From positions 1 through 5,035 of the forward strand of contig DNHN01000201.1 in assembly GCA_003485825.1 (NCBI GenBank): a stretch of 5,035 nt of DNA. Direction: 5' to 3'. This DNA comes from Bacteroidota bacterium. GTDB taxonomy: Bacteria; Bacteroidota; Bacteroidia; NS11-12g; UBA9320. A model generated the notes under the pieces. It was not told where the DNA came from. It did no database searches and was given only the letters and a program-made list of their open reading frames with translations. Below, piece after piece: positions 1 to 5,035 of the stretch; positions within the stretch are counted from its first letter, which is position 1, and every line of letters starts with the position of its first letter. A program made the translations under genes and the position numbers.

Positions 1-218
1 TGGAACGGTTTGCCGTGCTAAAGGGATATAGAGGGATGAAGATAGGCGAGCATTTATTGGCTCACTGTCTCGACGTAGTGAACGATGAGCCCTACGTATA
101 TTTACACGCACAGATTCAAGTAGTTGATTTTTATGCCAAGTATGGCTTTAAAAAAGAAGGCCCTCAATTTGAAGATGCAGGTATACAGCATTACAAAATG
201 GTATTGGTAAGGGAGTAG
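1..218 (+). CDS. GNAT family N-acetyltransferase, ElaA/YjcF-like (3' part only)
   Basis: The window opens inside this gene. The frame is already open at base 3 (E-R-F-A-V-L-K) and runs 71 codons to TAG at 216-218. The visible part is the C-terminal half of a GNAT fold. AVLKGYRGMKIGEHLL is the acetyl-CoA pyrophosphate-binding loop and following helix (R/Q-x-x-G-x-G/A type, with Lys at the middle Gly position, a variant seen in the family). It is followed by LHAQIQVVDFYAKYGF and by the end signature EGPQFEDAGIQHYKM, typical of ElaA/YjcF-type acetyltransferases. Members transfer acetyl from acetyl-CoA to an amine; the substrate cannot be told from sequence. The GTG at 15 is an internal valine, not the start, because family homology continues upstream of it. 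The true start lies outside the window. No clear terminator follows. Confidence 0.88.
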   Translation, partial: ERFAVLKGYRGMKIGEHLLAHCLDVVNDEPYVYLHAQIQVVDFYAKYGFKKEGPQFEDAGIQHYKMVLVRE

Positions 219-324
219 TAATAGGATGGATTAAGCGGACAGTGTTTAAAGATAGTATCCCGAGCGATATTCATTCGCAGTACATAGAGGTTTATGCCGA
301 TTAGTATCTATTTTTGCCATTGAA
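219..324. other. Intergenic region between the acetyltransferase gene and galE
   Basis: This is 106 bases with no supportable gene. The only internal symmetry is short: the 9-base palindrome GATAGTATC near 251-259, and 4-base arms GCGA/TCGC at 264-267 and 275-278. Neither is followed by a T-run, so I do not call a terminator. A TATTTTTG element near the end is listed separately. Confidence 0.5.
309..316 (+). promoter_or_regulatory. Possible Bacteroidota -7 promoter element before galE
   Basis: TATTTTTG fits the Bacteroidota -7 consensus TAnnTTTG exactly. I find no TTTG or TTG element about 19-21 bases upstream, and the element ends only 8 bases before the galE ATG, so transcription would start almost at the start codon. 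It is either a promoter giving a nearly leaderless mRNA or a chance match in AT-rich DNA. Confidence 0.25.
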
Positions 325-1332
325 ATGAAGAAAATTCTGGTAACTGGAGGATTGGGATACATAGGCAGCCATACGGTAGTGGAGCTATTATCTGTTGGCT
401 TTGATGTGGTAGTAATCGATAATCTAAACAACTCCAAGGAGGAAGTAAAGGCGCGTATCGAAGATATCGCAGGGAGAAATTTTGAGCTGTGCATAGGAGA
501 TGTGAATGATGCTGCTACACTAGAAGCTCTTTTTGTCAAGCATACCTTTGACGGAGTGATTCATTTTGCTGCTCATAAGGCAGTGGGAGAGTCTGTAGAT
601 AATCCAGTAATGTATTATCAGAACAATGTGTCAGGATTGATTTCCTTGTTAAGCACCATGGAAAAGCATAAGGTCTCTAATCTTATCTTTTCATCTAGCT
701 GCACAGTATACGGTGCTGCTACTGATTTACCAGTTACAGAAAAGACACTGATACAAAAAGCAGAAAGTCCATATGGAACTACCAAGATCCTCGGAGAAGA
801 CATTATCAATGATTTTGCAAAACACAAAGAGTTTAAGTCTATTTTGTTGAGATATTTCAACCCTGTAGGAGCACATCCCAGCGCTAAGATAGGAGAGCTA
901 CCACTGGGTGTGCCGAATAATCTTGTTCCCTACATTACACAAACTGCGGCAGGTATACGTGAACAGCTTACCGTTTTTGGGGAGGATTATAATACGGAAG
1001 ACGGAACGTGTATCCGTGATTATATACACGTAGTAGACTTAGCCAAAGCCCATGTAAAAGCGCTGACGTACTGCCAAGACATGAGTCATAATGTGGATGT
1101 ATTTAATGTAGGTACGGGAAAAGGGAATACAGTACTCGAAGTGATTCGTGCGTTTGAAAAAGTCAATGGGGTAAAATTGAACTATAAAATAGGTCCACGA
1201 AGAGGCGGAGACATAGAGCAAATCTATGCAGATACGAGTAAGGTAAATGCTCTTCTTGGCTGGTCTGCGCAGTATGATATAGCAGATATGATGCAGCATG
1301 CTTGGGCGTGGCAGCAGGGACTACAGGACTAG
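325..1332 (+). CDS. galE: UDP-glucose 4-epimerase GalE
   Basis: This is a 335-residue cytoplasmic NAD-dependent epimerase that interconverts UDP-glucose and UDP-galactose (Leloir pathway; galactosyl donor for polysaccharide and LPS). It is an extended short-chain dehydrogenase/reductase. The N-terminal Rossmann loop GGLGYIGSH is at residues 8-16, VIDNLNNS at 30-37 follows the second strand, and HFAAHKAVGES at 80-90 is a GalE hallmark. The catalytic set is intact: Ser125 in SSSCTVYG (123-130), Tyr150 and Lys154 in YGTTK. LRYFNPVGAHPSAKIGE (175-191), the RDYIHVVDLA block (231-240) and PRRGGDIEQIYAD (291-303) complete the sugar-nucleotide side. Length is close to the usual 335-345. The ATG at 325 gives the canonical MKKILVTGG start; no Shine-Dalgarno is visible. 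Ile300 sits at the position of E. coli Tyr299 / human Cys307, which controls acceptance of N-acetylated sugars. It appears to stand alone rather than in an operon. Confidence 0.97.
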   Translation: MKKILVTGGLGYIGSHTVVELLSVGFDVVVIDNLNNSKEEVKARIEDIAGRNFELCIGDVNDAATLEALFVKHTFDGVIHFAAHKAVGESVDNPVMYYQNNVSGLISLLSTMEKHKVSNLIFSSSCTVYGAATDLPVTEKTLIQKAESPYGTTKILGEDIINDFAKHKEFKSILLRYFNPVGAHPSAKIGELPLGVPNNLVPYITQTAAGIREQLTVFGEDYNTEDGTCIRDYIHVVDLAKAHVKALTYCQDMSHNVDVFNVGTGKGNTVLEVIRAFEKVNGVKLNYKIGPRRGGDIEQIYADTSKVNALLGWSAQYDIADMMQHAWAWQQGLQD

Positions 1333-1379
1333 GTTCTTAAACTAGTTCAACTTAATTAAATTTATATAATACTGGTAAC

Positions 1380-1401
1380 CAGACAGTAATGTCTGTATTT
1401 T
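1380..1401 (+). terminator. Possible weak intrinsic terminator after galE
   Basis: CAGACA (1380-1385) pairs perfectly with TGTCTG (1390-1395) around the loop GTAA, which as GUAA is a GNRA tetraloop. TATTTT follows. It lies about 50 bases after the galE stop, where a terminator is expected. The stem is only 6 bp with three G-C pairs and the T-run is interrupted, so it may be weak or only an mRNA 3'-end stabiliser. Confidence 0.4.
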
Positions 1402-1437
1402 GGTGTGTTCTGTTTTTCATAAATCGGATGACTAATC

Positions 1438-1458
1438 AAATTCAGTTTGATAGAATTT
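1438..1458. repeat. Short inverted repeat upstream of the CHRD gene
   Basis: AAATTC (1438-1443) and GAATTT (1453-1458) are inverted copies with a 9-base spacer, about 90 bases before the CHRD start codon. It could be an operator or simple AT-rich symmetry; no known binding site is recognised. Confidence 0.2.
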
Positions 1459-1543
1459 TCATAATTTTAAAAATAATTAAGCCCTGTGAAATCCAACCTA
1501 ACATTTCTGTCGTATAAGAGGATACAACAAGAAAAACACAGAA

Positions 1544-2392
1544 ATGAAAAACACGTACAAATCAATTATGACAGCAGCACTATTTTTAGTGTCTGCTCTC
1601 CCTGCATTAGCTGGTCATCTGGGCTCAGAACTACTGGTTACTGCAAAACTTACTGGCGACCAGGAGGTGCCAGCGGTAAACACAAGTGCCGTAGGACTTG
1701 CGAGTTTCACGATATCAGACCATCGAGATAGCGTAAACTACAACATCGTAGTAAACGGGCTCTCAGGAGCCATCACCAGTGTTCACATACACGATGCTGT
1801 AGCAGGTATCAATGGCGGAGTAGTAGTGAATCTCACTGGGAATATCCGAGGTAACCAAATCATTGGGACCTTGGCTGCGTCTGAAGTATCTGCTTCATTT
1901 ATGGCGGGCTTACTTACAGAAAAATACTACGTAAACATACATACTGCTGATAATCCAGGCGGAGAGATTAGAGGTCAACTGAAACTAGAATCAGATCTTG
2001 GTTTATACGCTTCGTTAGACACTGCACAGCAAAATCACTCAGTAGCCAATAAGGCGAGTGGATCAGCTATTTTTGATATTAGCCACGATGGTAAAACACT
2101 GAGCTACTGCGTAGTGACAGATAGTCTAAGTGGTAACATTACTGCAGCTCACTTGCACAATGGTGCTTTTGGAGTATCAGGTGGTGTAGCACTAAATCTG
2201 GCTGCTGGTATAAGCGGCACTACACTAGAAGGTACTATAGATATCAGTACACTCTCAACGCTAGTCGCTAGTATGCTAAGCAAAGACATTTACCTAAATG
2301 TACATACTAGTGCTAATCCAAACGGAGAAATCAGAGGCCAACTCTACAGAACGGCAAGAGAAGGATATGCATACAATCTTACAGGTTCGTAA
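1544..2392 (+). CDS. Secreted CHRD-domain protein, N-terminal part ended by a premature stop
   Basis: This is the 282-codon open 5' part of a larger broken gene. A Sec signal peptide is clear: MKNTYK, a hydrophobic core, then ALPALA|GH with likely cleavage after Ala23. Two CHRD domains (named from chordin; bacterial role unknown) follow. Domain 1 (about 28-147) has TGDQEVPAV at 37-45, HIHDAVAG at 81-88, VNIHTADNPGGEIRGQL at 130-146. Domain 2 (about 152-267) has HLHNGAFG at 203-210 and LNVHTSANPNGEIRGQL at 251-267, but its opening QEVP motif is degenerate (DTAQQNHS). A third domain begins at YAYNLTGS and is cut by TAA at 2390-2392, in the place of the Gln of QEVPA. A 282-residue two-domain exported protein could still be made, but it would lack any type IX sorting domain. 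The ATG is chosen because it starts the signal peptide; an A-rich leader replaces a Shine-Dalgarno. Confidence 0.85.
   Translation: MKNTYKSIMTAALFLVSALPALAGHLGSELLVTAKLTGDQEVPAVNTSAVGLASFTISDHRDSVNYNIVVNGLSGAITSVHIHDAVAGINGGVVVNLTGNIRGNQIIGTLAASEVSASFMAGLLTEKYYVNIHTADNPGGEIRGQLKLESDLGLYASLDTAQQNHSVANKASGSAIFDISHDGKTLSYCVVTDSLSGNITAAHLHNGAFGVSGGVALNLAAGISGTTLEGTIDISTLSTLVASMLSKDIYLNVHTSANPNGEIRGQLYRTAREGYAYNLTGS
1821..1905 (+). repeat. Intragenic direct repeat, copy 1 (CHRD domain 1)
   Basis: This 85-base stretch, coding VVVNLTGNIRGNQIIGTLAASEVSASFMA, matches 3000-3083 at DNA level with five substitutions and one 1-base gap. The match is far closer than that between the other CHRD copies of the gene. 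Confidence 0.85.
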
Positions 2393-3099
2393 GAAGTGCC
2401 TGCTTCACTTACCAATGGGTATGGCGTAGGTATAGTTTCTATAGACAGAAATTAATCAAATGCACACTACATGATCGTAGTAGATAATCTTTCTGGCCCA
2501 CTTACTGGTGCACATTTTCACAATGCAAGTGCTGGTAGCAATGGCGGTGTAGTCTTTAACTTGACTCCATCTTTCAATGCAGTAAATAACTATGACGGAG
2601 CTTTTGGATACTGGAACGCAAACAGCACGACTGCTTTTGCTACATCGAATTCAGTGCAGTTCAGAAATGAAGAAATATACATCAATATTCACACGCAAGC
2701 GTATGCAGGCGGAGAGTTACGAGGTAATACGAACAGAGGTTTTACTGACTTTGCTTTTGAAGAGATAGACAATGGAAAAATCCCTAAAGATATTACGTAT
2801 GGCGGAGGTCTACTGTATACGGCTAGAATGACTGGAGTTCAAGAAGTACCAGCAGCTACTGCGGATGCATCTGGAGTTATCGGAGTGCTTGTAAGTGCAG
2901 ATGGGACTTCACTTACTTTAAACGCTACATTCGCTGATCTAGGTTCTAAATTTACAGGAGCGCACATACACGAAGGTGCTGCGGGTAGCAATGGTAGTTT
3001 AGTAGTGAATCTCACTGCAATATTCGTGGTGACCAAATCATTGGAACCTTGGCTGCGTCTGAAGTATCTGCTTCATTTATGGCCAATCCGCTGAAATAG
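2393..3099 (+). pseudogene. Broken downstream part of the CHRD-protein gene (domains 3 and 4)
   Basis: The same reading frame as the upstream CHRD gene continues with family sequence right after the TAA: EVPASLTNGYGVGIVSIDRN, then a second TAA at 2453-2455, then SNAHYMIVVDNLSGPLTGAHFHNASAG and INIHTQAYAGGELRGN (domain 3, to about 2729). After a linker (about 2730-2809), domain 4 starts LLYTARMTGVQEVPAAT and reaches HIHEGAAGSNGSLVVNLT. One base is missing at about 3018 compared with the matching DNA of domain 1. In the shifted frame the homology resumes (NIRGDQIIGTLAASEV..., from 3019) and meets TAG at 3097-3099. Without correction the frame ends in unrelated residues at TGA 3092-3094. The final strand and GEIRGQ end of domain 4, and any C-terminal sorting domain, are absent. 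An internal ATG at 2471 exists, but reinitiation there would give a protein without a signal peptide, so I treat this as dead sequence. Confidence 0.85.
3000..3083 (+). repeat. Intragenic direct repeat, copy 2 (CHRD domain 4)
   Basis: This is the partner of 1821-1905 in the same orientation. Differences are G/C at 3018, C/T, A/T, A/G and G/A further on, and one missing base beside 3018 that shifts the frame. It shows the frame in which domain 4 must once have been read. Confidence 0.85.
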
Positions 3100-3106
3100 C
3101 TTGCCT

Positions 3107-3538
3107 CTACCAAATATAGGGAATCAACCTCTTCTTGGTCACTTTTTTAAAGTCAGCGTATTCAGCGTGCTTTTTAATAAGCTGTCTTTCTTCAAAGACG
3201 ATTTTTACGATCAACGTAAACACCAAGATGCCATAAATAATCCAACTGAACCAGCCATCTGCTCGTAGAGCTACAGGTAAGAAGAATAATAGCAATGCGG
3301 TGTACATGGGATGGCGAACATACTTGTACGCTCCGTTGGCAGAGATACTGCTATCTTCGTTGGGGGTGGGATACACGGACCAGTTATTATCGCCTACGCT
3401 ACGCACAGCCCAGATGCCTAGACCTGCTCCAGCTAGTTGTAGGATAAAAAACCAATCAATAGCCAAAATGTGTCCAAAGTAGGAGAGGATGGCGATGCAG
3501 ATAAATTGCGATAGGACAAAGAGATGCTTCACTTGCAC
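3107..3538 (-). CDS. Isoprenylcysteine carboxyl methyltransferase/PEMT-like integral membrane protein
   Basis: This is a 143-residue membrane protein. Hydrophobic segments lie at about 6-27, 29-46, 78-93 and 97-115, giving four likely membrane helices. The family signature is complete: NGAYKYVRHPMYTALLLFFLPVAL (68-91, with the G-x-Y...RHPMY core), then FEERQLIKKHAEYADFKKVTKKRLIPYIW (115-143), matching the EE...Y...T-x-RLIP end of ICMT and phospholipid-methyltransferase-like proteins, where these blocks bind S-adenosylmethionine. The bacterial substrate is unknown; prenylated CAAX proteins are not expected, so the family name should not be read as function. No in-frame ATG exists upstream before a stop at 3551-3553, so it starts with GTG at 3538 or at 3532 (MKHLF, two codons later). 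Its 3' end converges on the CHRD pseudogene with only 7 bases between the two stop codons. Confidence 0.88.
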   Translation of the reverse strand: MQVKHLFVLSQFICIAILSYFGHILAIDWFFILQLAGAGLGIWAVRSVGDNNWSVYPTPNEDSSISANGAYKYVRHPMYTALLLFFLPVALRADGWFSWIIYGILVFTLIVKIVFEERQLIKKHAEYADFKKVTKKRLIPYIW

Positions 3539-3570
3539 AAAAATACAGGTTCACGGTTCAAACGCACTTA

Positions 3571-3578
3571 CAAACTTA
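3571..3578 (-). promoter_or_regulatory. Possible -7 element for the methyltransferase gene
   Basis: On the minus strand this reads TAAGTTTG, an exact fit to TAnnTTTG. A start site near 3567 would leave a leader of about 30 bases before the GTG at 3538, which is reasonable. The nearest upstream TTTTG (minus strand, 3592-3596) is only 13 bases away, shorter than the usual 19-21, so support is partial. Confidence 0.3.
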
Positions 3579-3631
3579 TCGGATACGTCCCCAAAAGACG
3601 AGTTTCCCAGTGCTGTTAGGGTTTGCCTTTT

Positions 3632-3662
3632 TTTGATCAGTGCAGGTAAAATCATATATTTC
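3632..3662 (+). promoter_or_regulatory. Likely Bacteroidota-type promoter for the PKD-protein gene
   Basis: TTTG at 3632-3635 is followed after exactly 19 bases by TATATTTC at 3655-3662, matching the Bacteroidota pattern TTTG-N19-21-TAnnTTTG at every fixed base except the last. The predicted start near 3668 gives a leader of about 55 bases. A second, weaker candidate (TTTG 3680-3683, TATATTTA 3707-3714, spacer 23) would start almost on the ATG. Confidence 0.45.
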
Positions 3663-3722
3663 TAGTAGAGACCCAACCATTTGAGAAGCATTTTCGTATA
3701 TGACAGTATATTTACCACAATT

Positions 3723-5035
3723 ATGAAATTAAGATTATTACTCTTTACAGGATTTTTAGCTCTCTTTGGTCATTTCGTTCAAGCCCAATGTTCGGCAGCG
3801 GGATACATTTCCCAGAGCGGAGGAACTACCACTTTTTATGATTCGTCAACCAGTGCAAATGGCCATGTGGCCTATTGGTCCTTTGGAGATGGGAGCAGCG
3901 TTGGGTATGGGGCTCAAGTTTCTCATACCTACAGGGCAAATGGAGGATATACGGCTTGTTTATATATCTATGACAGCATTGCTAATTGCAGAGACACTAC
4001 CTGTTTTACGGTGATTGTAACTTCAGTGAATAATTGCAATGCAACTATTACTTATACGGTAGATTCTACAAACTCTTTGCAGTATTATTTTACGGGGAGT
4101 AATCCAGTAGCAGGAGGCTCAGCTTCGATTACTGTTTGGGATTTTGGTTCGAATGACACGACCTACAATAGTCAGAATGCTGCGCACCTATTCCCCAGCG
4201 CAGGCAGTTATCGGGTATATTACACACTATACGATAGTACTGGACAATTTTGTGACTCGGTAGAGTATACACTGACAGTAGGAGGAGGAAGTGCTGCTGC
4301 GTGTGACGCCTTTTTCGTGGTCTCTGTTTCAGGAAATACCGTAAACTTTCACGACTCGACTACCAACAGCAATATCATAGAATGGTCTTTTGGAGATAGT
4401 AGCTACGCATACACCAGTAACCCTACGCATACCTATGCGAGTGCCGGAACGTATAGAGCCTATCTATATATCTACAGTGTAGACTCCGTTGGAGATACTC
4501 TATTGTGTGATTCTTTTAGTAGAAGTATAACGATAAATGCGACGTCTAACTGCACAGCTAGTTTTAGTGCCCATGTAGATTCTATCAATATGAGTGCGAG
4601 CTCATTCCCCGTTGACTTTACCAATAGATCTACAGGAGCAAACTACCTTTGGAATTTTGGGGACGGGAATACGGACACAAGCCAGAACCCAACACATATA
4701 TACACTTCTTCAGGCACGTATACGGTATGCCTCTATGTGATCTCTACTTACGATAGCCTGGGTCTTCCAGTGATTTGCGATAGTACTTGTACTTCTGTGA
4801 CAGTAGGAGGGTACACAGCGCCTTGTCAAGCAGGTTACTACCTAGGTATAGACACTGCGAACCGTTACAATTTGTATATTATCAATAACAGTACTGGTAC
4901 TATTTCTACCACTAACTACTCTTGGAGTTTTGGGGATGGGACTACTTCAACTGCTCAGTATCCTACACATCAGTACAGTACTTTTGGGCTGTATAATTTA
5001 TGCTTAACAATCTCTGATTCGGCTGCTGGATGCTC
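3723..5035 (+). CDS. Secreted multi-PKD-domain protein (3' end outside the window)
   Basis: The frame is open from ATG 3723 through 437 codons to the window edge with no stop. The signal peptide is MKLRLLLFTGFLALFGHFVQA|QC, with likely cleavage after Ala21. There is no lipobox, so it is not a lipoprotein. At least five PKD domains (Ig-like beta-sandwich modules of surface proteins) follow, marked by WSFGDG 52-57, WDFGSN 139-144, WSFGDS 221-226, WNFGDG 310-315 and WSFGDG 401-406. Most are followed by P-T-H-x-Y and G-x-Y motifs (PTHTY 234-238, PTHIY 323-327, PTHQY 414-418). Repeat period is 82-91 residues, joined by TVxVGG-type linkers. Each repeat opens with a Cys (23, 105, 194, 277, 368) and has another near its end (89, 178, 262, 352, 437), suggesting disulfides. 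Such arrays in Bacteroidota usually belong to long adhesin-like proteins with a C-terminal type IX sorting domain; that end is not visible. No enzyme domain is seen. Confidence 0.93.
   Translation, partial: MKLRLLLFTGFLALFGHFVQAQCSAAGYISQSGGTTTFYDSSTSANGHVAYWSFGDGSSVGYGAQVSHTYRANGGYTACLYIYDSIANCRDTTCFTVIVTSVNNCNATITYTVDSTNSLQYYFTGSNPVAGGSASITVWDFGSNDTTYNSQNAAHLFPSAGSYRVYYTLYDSTGQFCDSVEYTLTVGGGSAAACDAFFVVSVSGNTVNFHDSTTNSNIIEWSFGDSSYAYTSNPTHTYASAGTYRAYLYIYSVDSVGDTLLCDSFSRSITINATSNCTASFSAHVDSINMSASSFPVDFTNRSTGANYLWNFGDGNTDTSQNPTHIYTSSGTYTVCLYVISTYDSLGLPVICDSTCTSVTVGGYTAPCQAGYYLGIDTANRYNLYIINNSTGTISTTNYSWSFGDGTTSTAQYPTHQYSTFGLYNLCLTISDSAAGC

Larger units (their letters stand above)
1333..1543. 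other. Intergenic region between galE and the CHRD gene
   Basis: This is 211 bases, very AT-rich, with no supportable gene. It holds a GUAA-loop hairpin (1380-1395, listed as a possible galE terminator) and a second inverted repeat, AAATTC at 1438-1443 with GAATTT at 1453-1458, separated by 9 bases. A TTTG at 1446-1449 lies inside that repeat, but no TAnnTTTG sits at a good distance from it. The promoter of the downstream CHRD gene could not be placed with confidence. Confidence 0.5.
3539..3722. other. Divergent intergenic region between the methyltransferase and PKD-protein genes
   Basis: This is 184 bases with no supportable gene. It lies between two divergent starts and carries promoter-like elements for each side, listed separately. 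No terminator-like hairpin is needed or seen. Confidence 0.5.

Noticed and set aside
246..1299. Minus-strand open frames at 246-539, 618-860 and 1039-1299
   Set aside because: They lie opposite galE, whose coding frame is intact and carries all family motifs. None has recognisable domains.
1486..1731. An 81-codon open frame overlapping the CHRD start
   Set aside because: It overlaps the signal peptide and first domain in a different frame and resembles no known protein.
2390..2455. UAA reassigned to glutamine
   Set aside because: The other lesions include a TAG and a frameshift, which point to ordinary decay. The long intact genes in the window contain no internal TAA.
2471..3094. A separate 207-residue CHRD gene starting at the ATG at 2471
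   Set aside because: The ATG is in mid-domain, in the same frame as the upstream gene and shortly after two nonsense codons. There is no signal peptide, and the last 27 or so residues are frameshifted sequence.
2839..3482. Open frames at 2839-3036 (-) and 3300-3482 (+)
   Set aside because: They are opposite-strand shadows of the CHRD remnant and the methyltransferase gene.
2149..3540. A shared 12-base word (tcacttgcacaa) at 2149-2160 and 3529-3540, possibly linking the methyltransferase start to CHRD sequence
   Set aside because: Flanking bases do not match, and one shared 12-mer is expected by chance in a window of this size. It does not support insertion of the methyltransferase gene into the CHRD gene.
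3766..4014. An 82-codon open frame inside the PKD gene
   Set aside because: It is in another frame from the 437-codon PKD reading frame, which has a signal peptide and clear domain repeats. The smaller frame is a shadow.
1..5035. CRISPR array, tRNA or rRNA genes, transposase or insertion-sequence ends, phage genes
   Set aside because: I looked for short regularly spaced repeats, cloverleaf-like segments and terminal inverted repeats and saw none. The repeats present are protein-domain repeats within genes.

Overview
The window looks like a piece of a Bacteroidota (Bacteroidetes) chromosome. Four signs point that way: moderately AT-rich DNA; no Shine-Dalgarno sequence before any of the four visible start codons; promoter-like TTTG / TAnnTTTG elements; and two secreted proteins built from tandem CHRD and PKD domains, a type common in marine and environmental Bacteroidota with type IX secretion. 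This assignment is inferred from family content and signals, not from a database search.

Layout. Positions 1-218 (+) hold the 3' end of a GNAT acetyltransferase gene of the ElaA/YjcF type. Positions 325-1332 (+) hold an intact UDP-glucose 4-epimerase gene (galE), followed by a small GUAA-tetraloop hairpin that may be its terminator. From 1544 (+) a gene for a secreted multi-CHRD-domain protein begins. It has a clean signal peptide and two complete CHRD domains, then a TAA at 2390-2392 exactly where a conserved glutamine should be. The same frame continues through a third and fourth CHRD domain, with a second TAA (2453-2455), a 1-base deletion (about 3018) and a TAG (3097-3099). It then runs into the end of the convergent gene, so the locus is a decaying, truncated pseudogene whose first 282 codons are still open. 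Positions 3107-3538 (-) encode a small membrane methyltransferase of the isoprenylcysteine carboxyl methyltransferase/PEMT-like family. A 184-base divergent intergenic region follows, with promoter-like elements for both sides. From 3723 (+) to the window edge runs a large open frame of 437 codons with no stop. It encodes a signal peptide and at least five PKD domains with a regular cysteine pattern.

The genes do not form an obvious pathway. GalE supplies UDP-galactose for surface polysaccharide. The CHRD and PKD proteins are exported, probably cell-surface, proteins. The acetyltransferase and the membrane methyltransferase look like unrelated single genes. I see no tRNA, rRNA, CRISPR array, transposase or phage gene. 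The points most worth following up are the broken CHRD gene, with a near-identical DNA segment shared by its first and fourth domains, and the cysteine-paired PKD array.
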